Shown here: piece by piece, positions 33,836 through 42,231 of the stretch
How positions within the stretch are numbered: the stretch's first letter is position 1
Layout: each line of letters starts with the position of its first letter
Source: DASXQK01 sp963724385
Lineage (GTDB): Bacteria > Pseudomonadota > Alphaproteobacteria > Dongiales > Dongiaceae
Assembly (NCBI GenBank): GCA_963724385.1
Contig: CAVRUJ010000001.1
Location: 62,001-126,000 of the forward strand
DNA: 64,000 nt
Reading direction: 5' to 3'
The notes under the pieces: generated by a model
What the model was told of the DNA's origin: nothing
The model's input: the letters and a program-made list of their open reading frames with translations, nothing else
Databases searched by the model: none
Translations under genes and position numbers: made by a program

Positions 33836-34267
33836 ATGCAGTGCATTCTGGCGGCCACCGACGGCTCCGAGGGCGCGGAGCGCGCCCTCGACGCGGCCGC
33901 CCGCCTGGCGGCCAAGCTCCATGCCGATCTCTGGATCGTGAACGTGGCGGACCACATGTCGGACGAGGTGCTGGCGAAGATCGCCCGGGTCGAGGCGAGC
34001 ACCGTGGGCGACGTGCTGGCCGCAATATCGGACCAGATCCTGGTCAAGGCCAGAGAGCGGGCGCAAAGCCTGGGCGTTTCGAAAATTCATCTCAAGGCCC
34101 GGTCGGGAGATTTTACCGAAGGAATCCTGGCGACCGCGCGAGAGGCGGGCGCGGACGCGATCTTCGTCGGCAAGCGCGGCCGCGGGCGCATGACGGGGCT
34201 CCTGCTCGGCAGCGTTTCCCAGAAGCTCGCAAGTCTCGCCCCCTTCATGGTCGTCATCGTCCCCTGA
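33836..34267 (+). CDS. Universal stress protein (UspA family)
   Basis: 143 aa single Usp domain. The start MQCILAATDGSEGAERALDA is typical, and the ATP-binding motif G-x2-G-x9-G-S is present in GKRGRGRMTGLLLGSVSQKL, so it belongs to the ATP-binding branch. A GGAG precedes the ATG. An FNR-type box just upstream suggests induction at low oxygen, as known for Usp genes in several proteobacteria. It is divergent from the macA operon and 193 bases before a HlyD-type exporter operon. Confidence 0.92.
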   Translation: MQCILAATDGSEGAERALDAAARLAAKLHADLWIVNVADHMSDEVLAKIARVEASTVGDVLAAISDQILVKARERAQSLGVSKIHLKARSGDFTEGILATAREAGADAIFVGKRGRGRMTGLLLGSVSQKLASLAPFMVVIVP

Positions 34268-34460
34268 GGGTCCGGCTTGCCCATTTCCGGTTCCGATCGC
34301 GAGCGCCCGATTTCTTGCGCCAGATCAACGTCATTCCCAGATATCCGGCGACCAATGCAGCTATGAACGCATGGCTTCACGGAATATATCGGCGGGCTAG
34401 GCAAGACCTCCGGCGCCCGGCGGGATTTGGGCCGTTGCACGCCACCCGTGGGAGAACGCC

Positions 34461-35447
34461 GTGAACCGACGCCGTGCCCTCATCCTCCTGGTCGTCCTGC
34501 TGGCGGTGATCGGTTTCAGCGCGCCCGAATGGTCGGCCGACTGGCGCGGCTGGCTCGGCATGGCGAAGGCCGGCAACCAGCTCCTGGTCTCGGGCAACAT
34601 CGAGGCCCACGAGAGCGTGCTCGCCTTCAAGACGGTGCAGTCGCGCATCGTCAGCCTTCCTTTCGACGAGGGCAAATGGGTCAAGGCCGGCACCGTCATC
34701 GCCCAGCTGGATGATGCCGATTACCGGCAGCAGGTTGTGATCGCCGAGGCATCCCTCGAGGTGCAGCGCCGTCAACTCGACATCGCGCGCCAGAACCTCA
34801 TCGTCGCGCAGAAGTCCATCGCCAGCGATCAAGCCGATCTGGAAATGAAACGTCTCGACAACCAGCGCTATGAGACCCTCTGGCAACGCGGCAATGCCAC
34901 GACCCAGACGCGCGATCAGGCGGTCACGGCCCAGAAGCAGTCCCAGGCGGCCCTGGACAGAGACCAGGCCCTGGTGCTGAGCGCGGAGCGCAGCATCGCG
35001 CTGGCGACGGCCAACATCACCAGCGCGGAGGCGCAGGTGGGCATGGCCCGGATCGTGCGCGACTACACGACCCTGACCGCGCCCTTCGACGGGGTCATCG
35101 TCGTCCGCCAGGCCGAACTCGGTGAGATCGCCATGCCCGGGACGCCGATCGTGACCATCGCGGATCTCGACCACGTCTGGCTCAGGGCCTACGTCAACGA
35201 GACCGACATCGGCCGCGTCAATCTGGGCGCCCGCGCGACGGTCACCACCGACAGCCTTCCCGGCAAGTCCATCCCGGGCCGCATATCCTTCATCTCGTCC
35301 GAGGCCGAGTTCACGCCCAAGACCGTGGAAACCCACGCCGAGCGTGTGACGCTGGTCTACCGCGTCAAGATCGACATCGAGAATCCGGACCACGCGCTCG
35401 TGCCGGGGATGCCGGCGGATGCCGGCATCGAGCTCTCGGCGCCATGA
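34461..35447 (+). CDS. HlyD/YbhG-type membrane fusion protein
   Basis: 328 aa adaptor from a GTG start preceded by GGGAGAAC. One N-terminal anchor (ALILLVVLLAVIGFSAPEW), lipoyl half LLVSGNIEAHESVLAF, then a long coiled hairpin (about 90–190) and a second half TLTAPFDGVIVVRQAELGEI followed by the beta-barrel domain. It is the first gene of a HlyD–ATPase–ATPase–permease–permease operon like E. coli ybhGFSR, and its last 4 bases overlap the next start. Substrate unknown. Confidence 0.9.
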   Translation: MNRRRALILLVVLLAVIGFSAPEWSADWRGWLGMAKAGNQLLVSGNIEAHESVLAFKTVQSRIVSLPFDEGKWVKAGTVIAQLDDADYRQQVVIAEASLEVQRRQLDIARQNLIVAQKSIASDQADLEMKRLDNQRYETLWQRGNATTQTRDQAVTAQKQSQAALDRDQALVLSAERSIALATANITSAEAQVGMARIVRDYTTLTAPFDGVIVVRQAELGEIAMPGTPIVTIADLDHVWLRAYVNETDIGRVNLGARATVTTDSLPGKSIPGRISFISSEAEFTPKTVETHAERVTLVYRVKIDIENPDHALVPGMPADAGIELSAP

Positions 35448-36385
35448 ACAGTCCGGCCGGCCCCCAGATCGAGGTCCGGGGCCTCAGCAAGCGCTTCGCC
35501 GGGGTTCCGGCCATCGACGGGCTCAGCTTCACGGTCGACCGGGGTGAAATTTTCGGGCTGGTCGGGCCCGACGGCGCCGGCAAGACCTCGATCATGCGGG
35601 CTCTGGCCGGCGTCATGCTGCCGGACGACGGGACGATCGTCATCGACGGCATCGATGTCGTCGGCGAGCCGGAGCGGGCAAGGCGGCACCTCAGCTACAT
35701 GCCCCAGCGCTTCGGGCTTTACGAGGACCTCACGGTCGACGAGAACATCCGCTTCTACGCCGATCTGTTCGAGGTTCCGCGCCGGTTGCGCGAAGAACGG
35801 GTGGCACCCCTCCTCGCCGCCTCCAACATGGAGCCCTTCCGCCGGCGCCTGGCCGGGCAGCTCTCGGGCGGCATGAAGCAGAAGCTCGGCCTGATCTGCG
35901 CGCTCATCCATACGCCCCAGATTCTTCTGCTGGACGAACCGACGACCGGGGTCGATCCCGTGTCGCGGCGGGATTTCTGGCGCATCCTCTATTCGCTGCG
36001 CGAGACCGGCGTCACGATCCTCATCTCGACGGCCTATCTGGACGAGGCGGAACGCTGCACGCGCCTGGCCCTGCTGAACCACGGACAGGTCAGGTATTGC
36101 GACACCCCTCGCGGCCTCAAGGCCCAGATGCCGGGCGTTCTGGTCAAGATCCCCTCGTCCCGCCCGCGGGAGGTCCGCGACCGGCTGCAGAAGCAGGACG
36201 GCGTGCGCAGCGTCCTCCTCGTGGGCGACGGCGTGCATGTGGCTCTCGACACGGCGGATCGGATCCCCGCGCTCCGCCATGTTCTGGAGACCGACGGCGT
36301 TCCCTTCGAGGAGATCCGTCCGACCGAGCCCAGCATCGAGGATCTTTTCGTCGCCTTGCTGCGCGAGGAAGCGAAGCCGCAATGA
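35444..36385 (+). CDS. ABC-2-type transporter ATPase, first subunit
   Basis: 313 aa. Walker A GPDGAGKTSIMRAL, signature LSGGMKQKLGL, Walker B ILLLDEPTTGVDPVSRRDFW, and a His/Thr switch region. The C-terminal 90 residues resemble the regulatory tail of CcmA/YbhF-type ATPases. E. coli YbhF carries two ATPase domains in one chain; here they are two genes overlapping by 4 bases. Probably pairs with the following ATPase and the two permeases. Confidence 0.92.
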   Translation: MNSPAGPQIEVRGLSKRFAGVPAIDGLSFTVDRGEIFGLVGPDGAGKTSIMRALAGVMLPDDGTIVIDGIDVVGEPERARRHLSYMPQRFGLYEDLTVDENIRFYADLFEVPRRLREERVAPLLAASNMEPFRRRLAGQLSGGMKQKLGLICALIHTPQILLLDEPTTGVDPVSRRDFWRILYSLRETGVTILISTAYLDEAERCTRLALLNHGQVRYCDTPRGLKAQMPGVLVKIPSSRPREVRDRLQKQDGVRSVLLVGDGVHVALDTADRIPALRHVLETDGVPFEEIRPTEPSIEDLFVALLREEAKPQ

Positions 36386-37374
36386 GCGAGGCGGGTCCAG
36401 CCGGTGCGAGGCCTGCCGGCGCGCCGCCGGAGGCGCCGATCGTGGCCGAAGGCCTGGTCAAGCGCTTCGGCGGGTTCACCGCCGTCGATCATGTGAGCTT
36501 CCGCATTGCCGAGGGCGAGATCGTCGGCTTCATCGGGCCGAACGGTGCCGGCAAGTCGACCACCATACGCATGCTCTGCGGCCTGCTGCGCCCGACCGAG
36601 GGCCGCGCCCTGGTCGCCGGCTTGGACGTGGCCCGGGATCCCGAGGGCGTGCGCCAGAAGATCGGCTACATGTCGCAGAAGTTCTCGCTGTACGGCGATC
36701 TGACCGTGGCGGAGAACCTGCGTTTCTTTGGCGGCATCTACCGGGTGCCCAAGGACCAGCTCGCGGAGCGCATCCGATACGCCGTGGAAATGGCCGGGCT
36801 CGCGGGGCGGGAGGACGCCCTGGTCGCCACGCTCGCGGGCGGCTGGAAACAGCGCCTGGCGCTCGGCTGCGCCATCCTGCACCGGCCGCCCATCCTGTTC
36901 CTGGATGAGCCCACTTCCGGCGTCGATCCCCAGTCCCGCCGGCGCTTCTGGGACCTGATCGCGGCACTCGCGGCCGGGGGCGTCAGCGTGCTGGTGTCGA
37001 CCCACTACATGGACGAAGCCGAGTACTGCAACCGCATCGCCCTCATCGACCGCGGCCGGCTGATCGTCATGGCGCGGCCGAGCGAACTGAAGCGGCACAA
37101 GCTGGGCGGCGACCTCCTGGATCTGGAATGCGAACCCATGGGTGCGGCCATCCTCGCCCTCGAGCAGGCGCCCGCGATCAAGGATGCCGCCGTGTTCGGC
37201 AATTCCATCCATCTGCTGGTCGCCGATGGTGCTGCCGCCCTTTCCACAGTCCCGAAATTCCTTGCGGACCGGGGCGTCGCCGTCACCCGCCTTCAGCTCA
37301 TGGAGCCTACGCTGGAGGACATCTTCGTCCAACTCGTGGGTGGCGAGCGCGGCCGGCAAGGAGCGGCGGCATGA
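36382..37374 (+). CDS. ABC-2-type transporter ATPase, second subunit
   Basis: 330 aa. Walker A GPNGAGKSTTIRML and Walker B ILFLDEPTSGVDPQSRRRFW are intact, but the signature reads LAGGWKQRLAL instead of LSGGQ, a degenerate signature often seen in one half of paired ATPases. The C-terminal tail (MEPTLEDIFVQLVGG) is typical of YbhF/DrrA-like proteins. The ATG overlaps the previous stop, and the stop overlaps the permease start. It is the counterpart of the second half of YbhF. Confidence 0.92.
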   Translation: MSEAGPAGARPAGAPPEAPIVAEGLVKRFGGFTAVDHVSFRIAEGEIVGFIGPNGAGKSTTIRMLCGLLRPTEGRALVAGLDVARDPEGVRQKIGYMSQKFSLYGDLTVAENLRFFGGIYRVPKDQLAERIRYAVEMAGLAGREDALVATLAGGWKQRLALGCAILHRPPILFLDEPTSGVDPQSRRRFWDLIAALAAGGVSVLVSTHYMDEAEYCNRIALIDRGRLIVMARPSELKRHKLGGDLLDLECEPMGAAILALEQAPAIKDAAVFGNSIHLLVADGAAALSTVPKFLADRGVAVTRLQLMEPTLEDIFVQLVGGERGRQGAAA

Positions 37375-38510
37375 GGCTTCGCCGCCTGAAGGCCATCGCG
37401 GTCAAGGAGGTGCTGCAAGTCTGGCGCGATCCGCGCAGCCTGCTCATCACCCTCCTCATGCCCTTCATGCAGATGATCCTGCTGGGCTATGGCGTCAGCC
37501 TGGACGTCAAGCATCTGCCCATTTGCTTCTTCGACAGGGAAGCAAGCCAGAACAGCCGGGCTTTGCTGAAGCGCTTCCAGGCGTCCCAGTATTTCGCCAT
37601 CGTCGGCGCCTTCGACAACTACCGCGACGTGACCCGGGCCCTCGACCGGGGCGCCTGCCGGATGGCGATCGTCGTTCCGCCGGACATGACCGAGCGGCTC
37701 AACGACAGCGGCGCCAGCACCATCCAAGCCCTGGTCGATGCGACCGACACGAATACCGCCAATATCGCCATGGGCTATGCGCAGGCCGTGGTTGCCGGAT
37801 TCTCGAGCGACGTGCAGCTGAGCGCGCTCAACCTCGCCGGCGGCGGCGGCAACGAGGCCGTAACGCCGGTCACCGTCGAGTCCCGGGTCTGGTTCAACGA
37901 GGATCTCGAGAGCCGGAACTTCATCATCCCCGGCGTGGTGGCGCTGGTCATGGCCCTGGTGGGGGCGCAGCTCACCTCCCTCACCATCTCGCGCGAGTGG
38001 GAGCGCGGGACCATGGAGCTGCTGATCTCGACGCCGGTCACCCCCATGGAGCTCATGCTGGGCAAGCTGGCGCCCTATTTCGTCATCGGTCTGCTCGATG
38101 CGGTCTTCTGCCTGGTCTTCGCGGTGTTCTGGTTCCAGGTACCGTTCCGCGGCACCCTGATCACGCTTTTCCTCGGCACCTCGCTCTTCCTCGTCGTCGT
38201 GCTGGGCATCGGTTATCTGATTTCGACCATGATCCGCAGCCAGGTCGGCGCGGCCCAGATCGGTCTGCTCGTGACCCTGCTGCCGACCACGCTGCTCTCG
38301 GGCTATGCCTTTCCCATCGACCAGATGCCGGTAGCGGTGCAGGCGGTGACCTATCTCGTCTTCGCCCGCTATTACGTCACCACCCTGAAGGCCGTGTTCC
38401 TGAAAGGCTCGGGAATTCTCGACCTCTGGGCGCCGGGCCTGGCCATGATCGTCTATGCGGCGATCGTCGCCTTCCTCGCCGCCCGTGCCTTTCGCAAGCG
38501 GCTCGACTAG
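37371..38510 (+). CDS. ABC-2 type permease, first subunit
   Basis: 379 aa. One N-terminal membrane helix (SLLITLLMPFMQMILLGYGV), a long extracytoplasmic domain of about 150 residues, then five helices at the C-terminal end (for example FIIPGVVALVMALVGAQLTSL, GTLITLFLGTSLFLVVVLGI, GLLVTLLPTTLLSGYAFPI), the YbhS/YbhR layout. Its stop codon TAG coincides with the first bases of the terminal inverted repeat of an inserted element (38508–38779), which separates it from the second permease gene. Confidence 0.92.
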   Translation: MRLRRLKAIAVKEVLQVWRDPRSLLITLLMPFMQMILLGYGVSLDVKHLPICFFDREASQNSRALLKRFQASQYFAIVGAFDNYRDVTRALDRGACRMAIVVPPDMTERLNDSGASTIQALVDATDTNTANIAMGYAQAVVAGFSSDVQLSALNLAGGGGNEAVTPVTVESRVWFNEDLESRNFIIPGVVALVMALVGAQLTSLTISREWERGTMELLISTPVTPMELMLGKLAPYFVIGLLDAVFCLVFAVFWFQVPFRGTLITLFLGTSLFLVVVLGIGYLISTMIRSQVGAAQIGLLVTLLPTTLLSGYAFPIDQMPVAVQAVTYLVFARYYVTTLKAVFLKGSGILDLWAPGLAMIVYAAIVAFLAARAFRKRLD

Positions 38511-38779
38511 CCCGAGTTTCTCACAAGGATCATGATGGCGCCGAGGCGAATTTGTCGACGGGCTAGGAAGGCGGCGAAGCCCGATGCTATCGCATCGGGT
38601 GAGCCGGCTGACGACGTCCTGTCGGCAAATTCGCCCGGCCCTTCGGGTTGCCGCGCGCGGGGCGCCCACGTCGTCAGCGGGCCTCGCCGATGGATGAACA
38701 TCGCCTTCGGCCCGCTTTCTCGTGGATCGCCTCCGCGCGCGAGCAACGACATCGCGATCCTTGTGAGAAATTCGGGCTA
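38508..38779. mobile_element. MITE-like non-autonomous element between two permease genes
   Basis: About 270 bp with terminal inverted repeats TAGCCCGAGTTTCTCACAAGGATC (left) and TAGCCCGAATTTCTCACAAGGATC (right, complement), 23 of 24 matching. Inside are nested inverted pairs: GGCGAATTTGTCGAC (38545) with 38621–38635, CCCGATGC/GCATCGGG (38580–38599), and GCTGACGACGT (38607) with 38668–38678. No transposase is encoded. The TA ends suggest a TA target, as in IS630/mariner-type elements. Confidence 0.85.
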
Positions 38780-38786
38780 AGCCGCC

Positions 38787-39920
38787 ATGTTCGACCGGAT
38801 CCTCCGCATCGTGGTGAAGGAGTTCCTGCAGCTGAGGCGCGACAAATGGGCGCGCTTCCGGCTCATCGTCCCGCCGATCATCCAAATGCTGGTCTTCGGC
38901 TACGCGGCGACCTTCGAGGTCTACCACGTGTCCACCGTAGTGCTCGACCGCGACCACAGCCTGGAGAGCCGCGAATTGCTCTCCCGCTTCACCGCCAGCG
39001 ACCGGTTCCGCATCGTCGGCATCGCCCGCGGCGAGGCCGAAATCGCGCGCGCCATCGATCGCGGCGATGCGGTCCTCGCCCTCGTCATCCATCCCGGCTT
39101 CGCAGCACTGCTGCGCAACGGGCAGTCGGCCCCGCTCCAGGTGATCCTGGACGGCACGAATTCCAACACCGCGCTCATTTCGCTCGGCTATCTGAACCAG
39201 ATCGTGACCCGCTACTCCCAGGATTACGCCGCGTTGCGCGCGCGCTCCGGCCTCGCCAGCGCAGCCACGAGAACCGTCGAGGTCAGCCTGGAGCCTCGAC
39301 CCTGGTACAACGCCGACCTCAATGGGCGATGGTTCTTCGTGCCCGGGGTCATCGGCACCTTGACCATGATGGTGGTGGTCAGCCTGACGGCCTCGGCCAT
39401 CGTGCGCGAGCGCGAGGCCGGCACCCTCGAGCAGATCATGGTGACGCCGATCCGCCCGTCGGAATTCATCCTGGGCAAGACCCTGCCGTTCTTCGCCATC
39501 GGGCTCGCGGAGGTGGCTCTCGTCGCGGTCTTCGGCACCTTGTGGTTTCGCATTCCGTTCGTCGGCGATCCGCTGATCCTGCTGCTGGGGACCGGGCTTT
39601 TCCTGCTCAGCACGCTCGGGCTCGGCCTCCTCATCTCAACCCTCTGCAAGACCCAGCAGCAGGCCTTCGCCTCCAACTTCTTCGTGCTGAACCCGATGTT
39701 CACCCTCTCGGGGTTCAGCTTTCCCATCGCCAGCATGCCGCAGCCCTTGCAATGGCTGACCTATCTCGACCCGCTGCGCTATTACCTGGTGGTGATCCGC
39801 TCGACCTTCCTGAAGGGCGTCGGACTGGACGCGCTCTGGCCGGACATGCTGGGCATGGCCGTGCTGGGCGTCGGGCTGCTTTCCATCAGCATCGCGCGGT
39901 TCAAGAAGTCGCTGGACTGA
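38787..39920 (+). CDS. ABC-2 type permease, second subunit
   Basis: 377 aa, paralogous to the previous permease: KEFLQLRRDKWARFRLIVPP at the start, an extracytoplasmic domain, then helices such as VPGVIGTLTMMVVVSLTASA, TLPFFAIGLAEVALVAVFGT, LILLLGTGLFLLSTLGLGLL and NPMFTLSGFSFPIASMP. The final helix region GMAVLGVGLLSISIARFKKS closes the ABC-2 fold. It completes the five-gene exporter; in the usual arrangement the two permease genes overlap or abut, but here the inserted element separates them. Confidence 0.92.
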   Translation: MFDRILRIVVKEFLQLRRDKWARFRLIVPPIIQMLVFGYAATFEVYHVSTVVLDRDHSLESRELLSRFTASDRFRIVGIARGEAEIARAIDRGDAVLALVIHPGFAALLRNGQSAPLQVILDGTNSNTALISLGYLNQIVTRYSQDYAALRARSGLASAATRTVEVSLEPRPWYNADLNGRWFFVPGVIGTLTMMVVVSLTASAIVREREAGTLEQIMVTPIRPSEFILGKTLPFFAIGLAEVALVAVFGTLWFRIPFVGDPLILLLGTGLFLLSTLGLGLLISTLCKTQQQAFASNFFVLNPMFTLSGFSFPIASMPQPLQWLTYLDPLRYYLVVIRSTFLKGVGLDALWPDMLGMAVLGVGLLSISIARFKKSLD

Positions 39921-39972
39921 TCGGGCCGGTGGCGGCGGCGGAGGCGGGAACCGGCCGATGCGGCTCGAGACC

Positions 39973-40503
39973 TTAGGGCATCCTCGAGTTCAGGACGATC
40001 GTTCTGCCGTCGACGATGAACCGGCCATAGCCCTGGTGGTGGATGGTCTTGGCATTCTTTTGCTTCGGGTCGATCCAGGCCGCCAGCACCTCGAGGATGA
40101 AGAGGTTGTAGCTGCTGACCAGCCGGGTGTCGGCTACCCGGCATTCGAGATTGGCGAAGCATTCCGCCACGAGGGGCGGACCGACGCGTTTCGCCGGCCG
40201 CTGCGTCAGGCCGATGGTGGCGAACTTGTCGGTGTCGCGGCCCGAGCAGTTGCCGACTTGCACCACTTTGTCAGCCAGCTTCACGCCGGGAATGGCGATG
40301 ACGCATTCGCGGGTCGCCCGCAAGGCGGCGAAGCTGTGATTGGCATTGCTGAGGACGCAAGCGACCAGGGGCGGCTCGAACTCGACCATCATGTGCCAGG
40401 ACATGGCCATCACATTGGCGCGGCCCTTGCGGGCGGTCGTCAGCAGGACCACGGGGCCCGGCTCCAGCAGCTGGTAAACCTTGGGCAGAGGAAACGACCT
40501 CAT
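39973..40503 (-). CDS. Flavin reductase family protein
   Basis: 176 aa split-barrel flavoprotein. PGPVVLLTTARKGRANVMAM, then FEPPLVACVLSNANHSF and ECVIAIPGVKLADKVVQVG are typical of flavin:NAD(P)H reductases of two-component monooxygenases; no oxygenase partner is nearby. The C-terminal part ends KTIHHQGYGRFIVDGRTIVL. It is 130 bases downstream of the nitroreductase gene on the same strand and may belong to the same FNR-controlled unit. Confidence 0.87.
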   Translation of the reverse strand: MRSFPLPKVYQLLEPGPVVLLTTARKGRANVMAMSWHMMVEFEPPLVACVLSNANHSFAALRATRECVIAIPGVKLADKVVQVGNCSGRDTDKFATIGLTQRPAKRVGPPLVAECFANLECRVADTRLVSSYNLFILEVLAAWIDPKQKNAKTIHHQGYGRFIVDGRTIVLNSRMP

Positions 40504-40633
40504 GGCGATGGCGCCTTCTGCCTCAGGCCCGCGACCGATGGCGGGGCTGCATGGTCACGCGTAGAGCAGCCTGTCGAAGTTGCGAAGAGCGGCATCGGGT
40601 TTTCCCCAGCTCTTTCCCCGGCAAGACCACGGT

Positions 40634-41182
40634 TCAGCCGACCCACTTGACGTCCGGTTTGTTCCGGGGAACCGGCGGCGGCAGCGCCTTGGGGTGACCG
40701 ACGATGATCGGTGCGACAGGCACCCAGGCTTCGGGCAGGCCGAGTACCTGCTTGCCCTCGGGCGCGGCAAGGTAACTTTGGGCAAAGCCGATCCAGCAGC
40801 TGCCGAGGCCGTCGGCATAGGCGGCGAGCATCAGGTTCTCGGCGGCCAGCGCACAGTCCTCGACGATCCAGGGGCCCTGCTTGGCCGCCGAGATCAGCAG
40901 CAGGACCGGCGCGTGGTAGAAGATTTGGAACTTCGGGTCGCTCAAGTGCGTACGGAAATGTGCCGACTGCGGCTTGGCGAGCATATGGGCCTTGGCCGCT
41001 TGCGAAATCCGATCGAGCAGGACCTGGTCCCGCACCACCGTGAAAGTGCAAGGCTGCTCGTTGACCGCGCTTGGCGCGGCCACGGCGGCCTCGATCAACC
41101 GATCGATGGTTTCCTTGTCGACCGGTTGCGCGCTGTACTCGCGCACCGATCTGCGACCCGAGATCGCCTCGCGAATCTTCAT
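40634..41182 (-). CDS. Nitroreductase family protein
   Basis: 182 aa from the ATG at 41182, which has GGAGG eight bases upstream; the open frame continues upstream but crosses the promoter. FMN-binding features: EAISGRRSVREYSAQPVDKE, AAVAAPSAVNEQPCTFTVV, and AAENLMLAAYADGLGSCWIG. Typical of small NAD(P)H-dependent nitroreductases with unknown natural substrate. A perfect FNR box and a well-placed -10 lie upstream. Confidence 0.9.
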   Translation of the reverse strand: MKIREAISGRRSVREYSAQPVDKETIDRLIEAAVAAPSAVNEQPCTFTVVRDQVLLDRISQAAKAHMLAKPQSAHFRTHLSDPKFQIFYHAPVLLLISAAKQGPWIVEDCALAAENLMLAAYADGLGSCWIGFAQSYLAAPEGKQVLGLPEAWVPVAPIIVGHPKALPPPVPRNKPDVKWVG

Positions 41183-41219
41183 CACGTCCTCCGCCGCCTT
41201 GTGGATCCTTCGCTGTTCC

Positions 41220-41262
41220 AGTTTAGGCGCCCTGCCGAATGGCCAGGATTGATCTGCATCAA
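41220..41262 (-). promoter_or_regulatory. FNR-activated-type promoter of the nitroreductase gene
   Basis: TTGAT-GCAG-ATCAA (41249–41262, read on the minus strand) matches the FNR/FixK consensus at all ten positions. TAAACT (41220–41225) begins 30 bases from the box centre, the spacing expected for a box at -41.5. The predicted transcript starts about 32 bases before the ATG. Confidence 0.75.
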
Positions 41263-41505
41263 TGCCGCGAAAGGCCAAGCGGGCCAATTTGCCGCTTGCG
41301 TAGCGGGGGAGAACGCCGGGTCGGGAGTGCCGCGGACCCTTCGGGTCCTCCGTCGGCGCTTCCGCCCGAAGCTCGATGATCCGTTACGCCGGAGCCAGCG
41401 GGAGGCCCGTGGTGCTGATCCCCTTCCAGAGTTGGGGGTGGGCGAGCGGGCCGCCGCGGCTTCGTCAGGTTTGCCGGCTATGGCCCGCCCGCCGGCAATC
41501 GGCTC

Positions 41506-41592
41506 CTATGGCATGAAGGACAGCAGATAGGCGCCAAGGCCCATGGTGAAGGCGAGAAGGCCGAACCAGAGAGAGGGGCTTGCGAGCTTCAT
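41506..41592 (-). CDS. Possible 28-aa single-span membrane peptide
   Basis: ATG at 41592 to TAG at 41506. The product begins MKLASPSLWFGLLAF and continues TMGLGAYLLSFMP, one membrane helix with a basic start. No strong Shine–Dalgarno is seen. It lies in a 530-base gap that otherwise holds the nitroreductase promoter and no recognised gene. Confidence 0.35.
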   Translation of the reverse strand: MKLASPSLWFGLLAFTMGLGAYLLSFMP

Positions 41593-41716
41593 AACGCAGG
41601 TTCTGTCCAATTTCCTGTTCGGGGCAAGCTAGCCCATGCGCCTGACGAAGGGCTGATCGAGATATGAATTCGCGTTAACCCGGGCAAGCGGCGCCCAGCC
41701 GGCACCGCAACTCCGA

Positions 41717-42112
41717 TCAACCCCGGGCGAGATAATCCTTCCAGGGCTTCCAATAATAGAGCGGCCAGCCCTCGGTCACCCCCCTGTGGTCATGTTGGGG
41801 CACATTGACATGGGTGAGGTCGATCCGGCCACCGCCCGGCGCCTTGTCGAAGCTCAGCACGAGAATGGAATCCTCATCGCTCGTCTTCCAATGGCGGGAG
41901 CGCCAGGCCTGGACGATCATCCGTTTGGGCTGGATCAGAATCGTGCGGCCCTTGAGCTCGCCGCCGAAGGCCGTGAAGCTGCCGCCGACGCGCCGGTTGA
42001 TCTTGGCCGGGGCGCCGGTGATGGCCGAATGCCGCCGCGAATCGAGGAAGCTGTCGAACAGCTCCGAAGGCGACGCCCTCAGGAAGACCGTTTGCTGAAT
42101 GGCTTTGGTCAT
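41717..42112 (-). CDS. SRPBCC/AHSA1-like domain protein
   Basis: 131 aa. TVFLRASPSELFDSFLDSRR, GGSFTAFGGELKGRTILIQ and IVQAWRSRHWKTSDEDSIL follow the START-like activator-of-Hsp90 pattern, ending GWPLYYWKPWKDYLARG, the usual helix. Such single-domain proteins bind hydrophobic ligands; the function is unknown. A GGGAGACGG precedes the ATG. Confidence 0.88.
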   Translation of the reverse strand: MTKAIQQTVFLRASPSELFDSFLDSRRHSAITGAPAKINRRVGGSFTAFGGELKGRTILIQPKRMIVQAWRSRHWKTSDEDSILVLSFDKAPGGGRIDLTHVNVPQHDHRGVTEGWPLYYWKPWKDYLARG

Positions 42113-42231
42113 GGCCGTCTCCCGGGGCAGAGCGTGTCAGGGGCGAAGCGCGTCGGGGCCGCAATGGCGACGATGATAGCGCGCAAACGCTCGCCGGTGT
42201 CACAAGGGATCGAGCAGCGCCGGGGCCGGGG

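Noticed and set aside
34315..34328. TTGCG-CCAG-ATCAA as an FNR box for the HlyD exporter operon.
   Set aside because: Only one half-site is complete and no -10 element is found at the expected distance, so it was left out of the regulatory features.
40504..40633. The gap between nitroreductase and flavin reductase considered as a promoter region with its own gene.
   Set aside because: No box, no clear -10 element and no coding signal were seen; it is best treated as an intercistronic gap.
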